A stretch of 64,000 nucleotides of DNA. Origin: Anniella stebbinsi. Lineage: Eukaryota > Chordata > Lepidosauria > Squamata > Anniellidae. A program made the translations under genes and the position numbers. Positions within the stretch are counted from its first letter, which is position 1. Each line of letters starts with the position of its first letter. The notes beneath the pieces were generated by a model, which did no database searches, had not been told where the DNA came from, and saw nothing but the letters and a program-made list of their open reading frames with translations. Location of the stretch: the NCBI GenBank assembly GCA_029215795.1, contig JARDYH010000001.1, positions 185,883,654 to 185,947,653 of the forward strand. The letters run 5' to 3'. Below, piece by piece: positions 1-12,100 of this stretch.

Positions 1-12
1 TTTTTCTTTCAG

Positions 13-161
13 TAATAAGGAAGATCAACAAAAATCTATTTTTATGAAGTCAGAACGGGGTGGCTTTAAATTGAAAGAAAATGTGCAGTTTCATCTCTAT
101 ATCAGCACCTCCCCCTGTGGTGATGCTCGGATTTTCTCACCACATGAAGCAGCCCAAGAAG
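13..161 (+). CDS. ADARB1: ADARB1 coding exon with zinc-binding PCGDARIF motif
   Basis: The acceptor is the pyrimidine tract ending in AG at 11-12. The first base completes an Asn codon split with the upstream exon, and the reading continues [18 protein letters not shown]. The exon carries the SPCGDARIF motif whose cysteine is the second ligand of the catalytic zinc in ADAR2. The donor GT is at 162-163 (AAG/GTACGC). The final G at 161 is the first base of the Asp codon completed at 1007. The ATG at 44 is internal and is not a start codon. Confidence 0.96.
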
Positions 162-3100
162 GTACGCTCACATTTTCCTTACTAATGGAGATGTCTGAAG
201 TAAAACCGTTTATTGAAAGTTGCAGTGCCACCTTTTATAGTGTATGGAAATCTAGTTTTCCTCTTCTTGAAAAACTAAACCATTTAAATTTCCTTATTTG
301 ATAAAAGCAATGCTGTATAGAAAGGCTGGAATTTCTTAGGGCCACTTCATACATTGTAACCACCATGTAGGAATGAATCTGTTATGCCTTGTAGTTCATG
401 TGTAACACATTTATTCCTCCATGAAAGTGATTTATTGTGGCTTTCTTGGATAGTTGTAAGCTACTTTGAAAATTTAATTTAAAAGTGAGATTTTGTTTTA
501 AAATCTCCCATAAAGGGATTTTGGAATGTGTGAAGTAAACCTTGGCGAAGAAGTCTTGGGTGTGATTGCCTTTATAAATGGGATGCTCCATAAGGTTCTT
601 AGTGTGTGCCGTTGCTTTAGCCTTGTTTGTTTTTGCTGCTCTTCTGTGAATTCCCTGGGTACTTCCAGATGGAGGGCTCCTAGCGCTGCCAGACACAAGA
701 CATTGTGCAGCTATTCTGTCTTTCCCTCCTTAACGGATTTTCCGTGGAAAGAAACAAGATAGAAGAAATGGTGAGAAAACACGTGAGGGTTACAAGTGAA
801 AGGCAGCTCTGTCTGGACCCCACATAAAGTTCTGTGAATTAGGCAGGACGACGGTGTGCTAAAAGCCAAGCCTGGAAGCAGCCCCTGCCCAAAATGAGTC
901 ATTGAAAATGGTGTTACATTTTCTTATAAAGTATAGTGACCAGTACCAAAATTGGTAGCCATCTTTCATTTCATGATTGGTAACTGTGACCACTTCTGTC
1001 ACTTAGATCAGGGAGACAGACATCCGAATCGGAAAGCAAGAGGACAGCTGCGAACTAAAATTGAATCTGGGGAAGGAACAATCCCTGTTCGATCTACAAC
1101 TACAATCCAGACATGGGATGGAGTACTTCAGGGAGAAAGATTGCTTACTATGTCATGCAGTGATAAGATAGCTCGGTAAATTGTTTCTCTTCTGTCAAAC
1201 GGACAGCTTTTCCTTACTGCCAGAGCCTAGATTTTTGATTGCCTAATGGAAGTATTGCTATTTGTAATGAGTTTTGCTGCTGGGTATATTTGACATGTGA
1301 TGTTTGCTCACTTCCACACGCCCTTCCTTTTTGTAATGCAAGTGTGCCTGAAGGGTTGCCTGTCTTCACATGTGCCTGCCTCTAAACGGGAATAATGAAC
1401 ATGGGGCCATTCTTTGGGTGTGGTGAGTGGCTACTGGTAAAACATCACTCTGTGGAAAGATTGCCCTCAGGGAGGCTGACCTGATGCTACTTTGATGTCG
1501 TTTCAGCACTAAGTGAAAACCTTTTTATTTTTCCAGTCTTTTTATTCAGTGTGCATAGCTCTGCTGATTGCTTTCATTTATTTGGTTCATTTCTGTTGAT
1601 TGCTTTTATGCTGCTGTTTTAAATTGTGTTTGCTATCCATGTTTTTTTTACATCCTGGGAATTTGTTGAGGGGCACTTTATAAACTGCAACTCTATAAAA
1701 TTCAAATAAATACATGAAATGTTAGCTTTATCAGCCCTTCCCAACTTATCTAGATTTTCTGGATTCTTATGCAATGTTGCAGGTGGACAGCTTCTTTCAT
1801 GTTTTTTGCCTATGTTTTTAATTGCAACTTCTGATGGAAAACAGTCTTTCTTTAGAGATTAAGTGGAGAAATTAGGATGTGGCTAAATTAACTTGAATCT
1901 CATAGAGGTATTTTGCCATCCTGAGGTTCCTTGATGGTTTGATGCATGTTCTTTGAAGTCAGTTCTGATTGTTTTTGACCCCTAACAAATCAAGACGTGT
2001 GCCCAAATGACCAAGAGAGGGGCAGCTGTAAGCAAGCATGCCAGGGGCCGAACCCAACGATATGGAAGTGAAAGCCTACTCATGCAATGGGACTTTCTCC
2101 CCCTCTCCTCTCCCCTGCACTCCCCTATGCCCTCTGAAATCTGTTCCAGTTGTTCCCCTAATCCTCTAGGGTAGATTTTGAGGGCCCACGGGGTCTGCAA
2201 GAGGGAGGGGGAATGGCCAACTCCTGGTTCCAGTGACAGAAACAGCTCTAACAGCAGAAAAACCTAACGGGATATCACTCCAAGAAGGCTCCATTTTGGT
2301 GATCATCCATTCTTATTGTACATTCCATGCACAGATTAGCCACAATTTGGTTCATAGCCCACAGGACATCTAGGAAAGCAACAAAAAGAGAGTAACAAGT
2401 ATGTTAAATTATCTTTCTGTTTGCATATTCCACTTATAGGTGTGAATCAAACCCTGATCCTATTTTTACATTCATAAAAACTGTGCATGCCCTCTAAAGC
2501 CTCTGAACATCCTATAGAAGTACAACCCAACAGTGTAAAAGAGTCAAAGGAAAAAATATAAATGAATTTTCAGTCATCCTTATTTGTGTACAATGTGCAG
2601 ATACACTTTGTGCCCTTCAGCTGTGTAGGATTACACCTCCTGTCTTGCCAAGTGCAAGAAGTTTGCAGGATACGGACTACACAAGTAGGGAATGTTCAGC
2701 TTTTATTAGATAGCAGGCAAGAAAAAAGGATACACAAAGAAGCAAAAAGCTTTTGAGGAAAGTGCATCTTATACTCCTTCCTGTTGTCGGGAGCCCCAGT
2801 AGAACGGCAATGGAGTGATCCCATCTGCTGGCCAGTCGTGCACTCAACACCTGAAGCCTAGGTCTGTTCAAAGCTCTCTGCACAGAAGCCAGGGAGTCTT
2901 ATTGATACTTGTGAGCTCTCTAGCCCATGTGCCGGCTTGTACTGTTGTCCTACTTGGTCACACTGTGGGATGGTAATGTTCCTGACCCTTACTAGTGTTT
3001 ATGAACATCTTCACAGGACAAAACAGCTGTCAGCCCTTGGTAGACGAGGGCTTCTCACAGACTTCAAAGTCGCACAGTCCTGGGAACATGCCAAGAAAGT

Positions 3101-6100
3101 CCACCTGTCTAAAGATAAGGGCTTTCTCCTAGACTTCAAAGTCATTGCATCAGCCTGAACTGCTGGCAGTCAACACAGATAACTCTGGGAGCCTTCTTTT
3201 ACTCCTATTTGATATCACATTGTGCAGACAACTGATTATGTAATGCATAGAAACCATATTATGCATAAATAAAAAGGCTTTTTCATAGGCGTTCAGGTAT
3301 TGAGGTGGGTGTCTGTATATCAAACTATGCTCCACGTTTTTACAAAATCCTTCTGGTTTATTTTCCCATACACCTCTCATATTCCCAACCAGATATTGGG
3401 GAGGAGGCCAATGGCCATACTAGCTGGGGATGATGAGACTTGAGTCCAACACATCTGAATGATACCAGTTGGGGAAGGTTGCTAAAGAAAGTCTTTCAGA
3501 TCATGGATGTGATCATTTTTCACCCCACAGTCTGTTTGCCCTTGGAATTATTCTCATAAAACCGATTCAACCTGAAAGATCCTATCCCCTTGATGAATCT
3601 TGGGTGTTTTTGAAAGGTACTATCACAGTCACAAATGAACACTAGGATCATGTAAAAGTATGGTTTTGTTTCCTTGCGTCAGATCGTGTAAACATGATAT
3701 TGGGGCATAAGATTTCATAAGATTCTAAGAAATATGTTGTAGGGGTAATGTTGGGCTGTGAAACCCAGTGACTTAACTTATCACTAACAGTAAATTTGAG
3801 CTGCAGGAAACACTGAAATGATAAGATTTCTTTTAAATATATCAGAAGGAAGAAGGAATGGGGGAGGGGGGGACACAAGAGAACCACAGTCACAAAAGTC
3901 CTGTTCCCCACTCTCTCCCTGGTAATTGGTTAAAGAACAGAAGGCAGAGAGTAGGAATAAATGGTAAATTCTCCCAATGAAGGGAAGCAAATAGAGGGGT
4001 CCCACAGAGATCAGTATTAGGACCAATGCTTTTCAGCCTGTTCATAAATGATCTGGAATTAGGAGTGAGCAGTGCAGTAGCCGTGTTTACTGATGACACC
4101 AAACTATCTAGGATGTAAAATAAAAAAGGGATTGTGAGGAGCTCCAAAAGAATCTCTCCAAACTGGGAGAATGAGCATCCAGATTGCAAATGTCATTCAG
4201 TGTAAGTGAGTGTAAAGTGATGTACGTTGGGACAAAAAAAAAAACCCAACTTCAAATATAAACTGATGGGATCTGAGCCAGTGATGACTGGCCGAGAAAG
4301 AGATTTGGGGGTTGTGGTAGACAGCTCAATGAAAATGTCAAGCCCTGTATATGGCTGCTGTAAAAAAAGCAAACTCCATGTTAAACATAATTAGAAAAGG
4401 AATTGAGAATTCAACTGCCAATATTATGCTACCTTTATAGAAATCTGTAGTGTGGCCACACTTGGAATACTGGTGTGCAGTTCTGGTCACCATATCTAAA
4501 AATATATTGTAGAGCTGGAAAAAGGGCAAAAAAGGGCAACTAAAATGATCAAGGGCCTGGAGCATCTGCCCTGTGAGGGAAGGGTTACAACAGCTGGAAT
4601 TGTTTAGCTTGGAAAAAGAAGGATAAGGGGAGACATGATAGAGGTGAATGTGGAGAATGTGGATAGGGAGGCATTTTTCTCCGTCTCTCAAATTACTAGA
4701 ACCCAGTCACCCCATGAAGCTGACTGGTGTGAGATTCAGGACAAGTAAAAAGAAGTACTTCTTCACACAGTGCATAGTTAAACTATGGAATTTGCTACCA
4801 CAAGATTTAGTGATGGCCAACAATATGGATGACTTTAAAAGGGGATTGGATAAATTCCTGGAGGAGAAGGCTCTCAATGACTACTAGTCCTAATAGCTAA
4901 ATGCCACCTCCAGTATCCAAGGCGGTATGTCTATGTATACCTGTTGCTGGGGAACATGGGTGGGAGGGTGCTGTTGCACTTGTGTCTTGCTTGTGGTTTC
5001 CTGGTCAACAGCTGGTTGGCCACTGTGTAAACAGAATGCTGGACTAGATGGACCTTGGTCTTTTCCTGTATGGCTCTTTTTATGTTCCCTCCTATAATTA
5101 CTCGTGTTTGTCTTGTTTGCTGACATAAATTATGTGCTTAACTTAAATGATATTATTTATTTTCCTTTAGGTGGAATGTGCTTGGTATTCAAGGAGCATT
5201 ACTTAGCCTTTTTATGGAGCCAATTTACTTCTCTAGCATTATCTTGGGGAGCCTATACCATGGAGATCATCTATCTAGGGCAGTATACCAACGGATAGCA
5301 GAGATAGAAGATCTTCCACCTCTCTACATGCTTAACAGACCTTTACTCAGTGGTAAGCATGTAGTCAACAATAAACTGAATTACTGCTAGTGCTGCTATA
5401 TTTTCAAACTATTGCAAATAGATGGAGGTGACTTTATTAAGAGATATATATTTTAATTATAGTTACTGAAATCAAAAGAGGCTTGGACTTCATTTGAGTG
5501 GTGCTGTAGTCTTAGGCCAGAAGCCGTTGAAAAGTTCGGCATAATTAATGCATTGAAATCGATGGGCTTAAGGGCACCTTAAGCTGTGCTTTATTAGGGG
5601 AAAGTTTAATAATACTGTTCAAGGCTTGAATTTTGGTAACTGAAAGCAGAACTACACATGTGTAATTTCGTTATTCTTTTCAGAGAATTTTTGAAAAATA
5701 CAATGCTGCAGCTGAAGCGGCACTTTGAAGGGAAGACTGGCGTGGGAGGAGAGGGGTTTCTTAACCATTGTGCTGTTTTTTGTTGAAAATTGCTATCCTC
5801 CAGCTGTTTTACCCCTGCTGGTGAACAGATATGAATATTTCTCTTTCTCCCTGCGGTGGTAAAAGCAGTCGGGGGGGGGGGGGGGGGAGAGGCAGTTTTC
5901 AGCAAGAAAACAACACAAGTCTTAAGAAGGCCTTACCATGGGTCCCAGTCTTCCTCTTCAAATTGCAGCCTCAGTGGCTGTGTTGGATAAAAGAAAGAAA
6001 AAAGGTCCAAAAAGAACAATGAAGCTACATGTAACATACAGTCCCATCACAAATCTTAGCTATGAATTTCCCAGAAAAAAATATTTCAAATGTGTGGTCC

Positions 6101-9100
6101 AGGATTTTTTTTCTTAGCTGTTATTGCCCCTAAATCCTAGGATTTATCAGCAAGTTGGATTGCAAGTCATAGCCCTTGTGGCATGGAAGGTCTAATCAGT
6201 AGCACACAGGTTTGTAGTGCCGTCTGAACTGCAAGTGTTCCAACAGTCTTTACAATGAAGAAACAATTCCACGAGTGCAGGAGTGGACAACTGGTGGCCC
6301 TTCAGATGTTTGGCCTACAACTCCCATCAGCCCTAGCCAGCATAGCCAGTGGGGAGGGCTGATGGGAGTGATAGGCCAAAACATCTGGAGGGCCACCAGT
6401 TGCCCACCCTGGCATTGGTGGATTTCTAAAAAGGCAGCTTAGCAGCACCGTCCTGGATCTTCTGCCCACTCTGATACGTTGCAGAGCTTTTCTGAGAATT
6501 TTATAGACAGCCAGTCATCTCAACATGAATGCAGAAAGATGAGGAAACAGTTTTACATCAGGAAGCTTTGCACCAGGTTCTTCTCCCTCCCCCTTTTTTT
6601 AAATAAAGGAGAAGAATGATCCATCAAAGCATGTTTACTATGAGAATTGTTTCACTTTGGATGGCCTTGCCTCACAGGAGGGATAATTGCCTAATGAGTG
6701 GTGAAGGTTTATAGCAGGGGTGGGGAACCTCTGCTCTGGAGAGACACCTGCAGTCCCAGTCCGGCCTTCCTGCATTCCCCAAATGCCCATGCTCCCTTCC
6801 CGAGGCCCCACCCCCTTTCCCCTGACCACTGGTCATTTGGTGGCTTTGTGCATTTTCACCCCATTCTAAAAATTTGAAATGCCTCTCTTGAGGGTTAGAT
6901 ATGGGCAGTCAATTAGTTAAGCTACACTATACTGGCTCTTTCTGTATTTTTGATCCCACCCCTTTGTCCCTGCCCTCTTGCCTTCAACCTTGGTCCCACT
7001 GGAATGTGGTCCCCTGATTGTTTCTCTTAAATCAAATTCTGCCTTTAGGCAGAAACTGGTTCTATACTCCTCAGGGGGGTTATAGGTATAGAAGGCCTGG
7101 TGTTTCAAGCTTCTGGTATTGTAATGGTTAGACTGAGCATACACTAAAGAGCAAAACACAGTCAGAGAGTAGTTATCCTATTAGCTATCATTGTCTCCAG
7201 GTTTGGAGAGTAGCCCTAGAGTGAAAAAAGTAACCGCCCTTTCCTCCATGATCATAGCAAACACAACAACATTACATTGTAATGGTCAAATTCACCCTGA
7301 GAAAATCCCAGATGCCATGTCCTCCAAGATGTTTCCATTCTGAGACACTTACATTTCCTTCTACTTAATGCTTTTTCTGCTTGAGCAAGCCATTCTAAAA
7401 GTGGTCTGTATTTATTTATTTATTTATTTATTTATTACATTTGTATACCACCCCATAGCCGAAGCTTTCTGGGCGGTTTACATAAGATTAAAACAATTAA
7501 AAACAAGATACAAAAATTAAAACAGCAAAAACATACAACATACACATAATATACACATACATTTAAAACTACTGTAATAGCTTTAAAAAGCTATAAACCT
7601 AAAAATAAAACAAACCGAGGCTCATCAGATATTGCTAAATGCCTGAGAGAAGAGGAAAGTCTTGACCTGGCGCTGAAAAGATAACAATGTTGGCGCCAGG
7701 CGAGCCTCTTCAGGGAGATCGTTCCACAATTGGGGGGCCACCACAGAGAAGGCCTTGTTGCCGACCTCCGAGCTTCCCTCGGAGTAGGCACTTGGAGGAG
7801 GGCCTTAAATGTTGAACGTAGTGTTCAGGTAGGTTCATGTCGGGAAAGGCGTTCCGTCAGGCATTGTAGTCCCAAGCCGTGTAAGGCTTTATAGGTTAAA
7901 ACTAACACCTTGAATCGGGCAGCCAATGCAACGGGCCAGAGTAGGTATTATATGCTCGAACCTTCTGGTTCAAGTTATCAATCTGGCCGCTGCATTTTGC
8001 ACAAGCTGCAGCTTCCGAACCACCTTCAAAGGCAGCCCCACGTAGAGTGCATTGAAGTAATCTAACTTGGAGGTCACCAGAGCATGGACAACTGAAGCCA
8101 GGTTATTCTTGTCCAGATAGGTGCGTAGCTGGGCCACCAACCGAAGTTGGTAGAAGGCACTCCGTGCCACTGAGGCCACCTGAGCCTCAAGTGACAAAGA
8201 TGTATTAACAAAGTTAGTTTTAATGAATGTGTTGTATGCAGTGGCCAAATCACTCTTTTACTGCAATGTTGAAATTAATTAACAACATGGGATAAATATA
8301 TGTCCTGCGGGAACAAAAAGAACTCTATACCACTATTCAACACTGAGGTTCAAACTCACGGTTACCTGGTCTCAAAAGTAAATATCTAAATTTGGTGAAA
8401 TCTCTCTTCCCTTCCACCCACAGAGTAGTGTTAGGTCTCACTATTACTTCTCTTACTATTGCAGATACTTGAGCAGCTCACGTCATTTATCAGTGTGACA
8501 GTTGATTCACAATTTCTTTATAAGTAATCAACTAAAATGGATGGAGTGAACTACCCAGCTGCCATTGGTTGTATTTTTTTCTTGTCATCAGACTTTCTTG
8601 TATGCAGCTTTGGCTTAAATTAGCATGGCAGCCAATTAGCCTGCATGACGTAAATACAATAAAAATACCCAACCCTCGAAAATCACTTATCACTTTTTGA
8701 AAAGGAAGCTGGATTGATTGATTGATTGATTGATTGGGAATAAAATGTGGTGAGGGAGGACTGGCCCTCTCCCCAGTCACCTCTGCCCCTTCTAGCCAAA
8801 CATGTTTCTGATAGGGGAATCATAGTGCAGGTTGGACCAAGTTACACAGGAAAAGAAAAGTTCTCTGAGGGTGTGGGTGAGGGTGAGGGTGAGGGTGGGG
8901 GTGGGGATTCCAGAGCAAGTGGTTTATGCCAGTTGTAAGTGGGGGATGGGAACATTTTCGAGGGTTGATGATACTTTGTCGTAGCTCAGGTGGCTGCTTC
9001 CAGAGCCTGTCAAGACACTCATCAAGTATACGTTGGTCAGGTTCTGAAACTGATCTGGGTTACACGTAGAACATTTCCCATTTATTCTAGCTAGCTTGTG

Positions 9101-12100
9101 GTATAGTTGTATGTGGAGTTGTGATTCAAACCACGTAATGAGAAGGATTTAAATGGTAGAAAAGGCTCTAAAGTGATGGAACAATAGGTAAATGGAATGG
9201 GTTGGTGTGAATGTAAAGAACCAAGACAGTATTCATATTAAAGGACATTTTGTTGGCATATTTTGAAACTGGTATACCGGGGTGACTAATGTGTGGCTCG
9301 CAAGATATTTTGGCCCACAACTCCCATTATCTCTCACCAATGGCCACGCTGGCTAGGGCTGACAGGAGCTGTAGGCCGAAATATCTGGAGGGTCACAACT
9401 TGTCCATCTTTGCTTTATACCTTACATTTTTAAAAGATGAACTAACTCCCTGAAAGTTGAAGGTAAACAATTTCTTTCTCAAGTGTGTTTTTCCACTGCT
9501 GTGTGCATTACTTTGATTTGCAGAGCTTGGCTATTAGCATGTAATTTTCAGTTTTTGAGAGAGAAACAGCATGCTTTTATAAATAATGCTATTTTTCCCC
9601 AAAAAGAAATGTGCGATCTCAGGACAATTGAATATCACAACTTTCCCCATGAATTTTAAAATCTGCTTACAATATAAAGCCCCTAGGCTGTGCCACTACT
9701 TTATTGCCTGGTGCAATTTTGGCTATTAGTTAATAATTCAGAGAGGGCTTTCTCTGTGTATCTGTCATGAAATACACCTGTGGCACCTAAAAGAAGGGTA
9801 AACTTATTGTACCATGAGTTTCTGTATTCCTAAACCTGATTCATCAGATTCATAACATTAGCAAGTGAAGGTTGTGGTGGAAATATAGTTAGATAATAGG
9901 CTTAGGCACATCCAGCCTTTGCACATGCTAATGCTAGTATTTGCATAGCTTCAGAAGACGGGTGCCATTATCTTATACCCATTACCTGGGAGTATCAAAC
10001 CCATCAAACCCAAAGGGACTTGCTTCAGAGTAGACATGTATAGGACTGCACTATTGAGAATGAACCCATAAAATAACTTGTTTTAAGAAGTCTGTCAGAA
10101 CCTCTTGTCAATGAATAGAGACAGAAGAAAGTGAACATAGGTATTTAGAAACTAAGAGAGAGGAAAAAGAGATAAGGTGAAATGTTACATCACATGATGG
10201 GCAGGACTTTCTTCTCTCCTCCCTCTGCAGCTTCCCACCCTCACAGATGTGCTGTGGAGGGACTTCTGTCCTCTGCAGCAGGTTTTATGGGTGCTTAAGG
10301 AACTGCAAAGGGAGGGTGATTTCCCCCCTCCCTATTCTGCTGATGGAAGCAAGAAGCGAGAAGACTTAATGGGATACCATCCATAGCTGTATTAAACAGA
10401 TGTTGACATTTTAAGACTGTATTATTGTACCATCATTCTCTCAATCTGTATTAAGGTTTGGGTAGCAGAAGGTCTATGAACCCGCTATAAGACAAGGCAC
10501 GTATTTTTGTGCTTCGCATACACTCTTCTTTGCATGGATTTTTTTTAAATTCCAGGAAATGGAATTTTGGCTCTTTGAATGTCACCTGCAATCCATGCAG
10601 ACGTTCTGCTTATAACAATTTCATAATTGTTTGTACGTCTTTTCCTGTTGTCACGACATAGTATAACTACTTTAAAAATGCATACATTTTTCTTGTGGTT
10701 TGGGATTTTCTTATGCTATTAGCATCTTAACTTTGTTTGGTTGCTGGGGGTGCGTACAGATCTTCCCACACATTTCTCTGTGTTGGAACTCTTATCTAGA
10801 TTTTGGGGCAAGATGTAGTATGGGTTTTAGAATAATAGTTCTATAATTTCTTTTAATTAGGGGCATCTTCGAAGAGATAAATGCTGTTTTTTTTGCTTTT
10901 GCGTTATGTGTGTGTGGGAAACAATAAGGATGGCAATTTGCTCATAAATTGTTCTTTAAAATGAGATCCATTCATTTATTCTTTCTTCCTCTTGTTAAGA
11001 GCTCTAATATCTCACTGGGTTTTCCCATCTGATGGAGAAAGGAAATTACAGTCAGAATTTTAATTTTCAAAAACAAATATTTGATTCTTTACAATGAGGG
11101 AGGGGGATTAAAAATACAAGAAAGACTGCTAAAAATGAAAACAAGATTAATAAACATTTACCAGCCAGTATCCCTTAGAATCATAGAATAGTAGAGTTGG
11201 AAGGGGTCTATAAGGCCATCGAGTCCAACCCCCTCTTCAATGCAGGAATCCACTTAAAGCATCCCTGACAGATGGTTGTCTAGTTGCCTCTTGAAGGCCT
11301 CTAGCGTGGGAGAGCCCACAACCTCCCTAGGTAATTGGTTCCATTGTCGTTCTGCTCTAACAGTCAGGAAGTTTTTCCTGATGTCCGGCCAGAATCTGGC
11401 TTCCTGTAACTTGGTCCCATTGTTCAGTGTCCTCCATCCTTAACTATTCTGCAGAGGTTGCATACAAATCTTTATAGTTTGAAACACAAAGTTCATAAGT
11501 AATTTGGGGCCCAATCCTATAGTCTTTTGGGGGAGTCCCAGGGAGCATAGGATTATTTGGATTTCCCTCCTCAAGCTGTTGACATTGCTATAACTTTGGG
11601 AGGGGGACTCCAAGATCCAATCCCGCCCCTGCCTTCGTGCTGCCACCACAGAAAGAATCGTGGTGGCTGCTTCCTGAGGTTGCAAAAGTGGCCTCAGATG
11701 ATCTCTGCAAGGTCAAAAGGAGGAGTTCCAGTGGGTGGGGAGAGGAGAGGTTGGGATATGCAAAATCCCAGGGCCTCCCCAGCCACAGTCCTGTCCCTGG
11801 CAGTGTGCCTCCTCTAGACAAGTTCAGGGGCCCGTCTAGACAATTTTTTTTTTAAAGCATGGTGGGGAGACAAAAATCACCTCCATCTCTCCTCCCACCT
11901 TGTTAGCAGCAGCCCAGCAGGGCATATGATAGTTCATAGCCTCTAAGATCAAGGCTTCCATCTAGCAGGTGTCAATCCAATAAGATTGCACTCTTAATAA
12001 CATACGATTGTGTATTCATGACAAGGAAGGGCATACAACACTCTAATGACTTTCCTGGGAAGGGATTAATCAGAAGAACTCTATAACATGGTAGTAATTG

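Noticed and set aside
44..301. ATG at 44 as a gene start
   Set aside because: The ADARB1 reading frame is open upstream of it to the splice acceptor at 11-12 and matches the family there, so it is an internal Met. The frame beyond 161 is intron.
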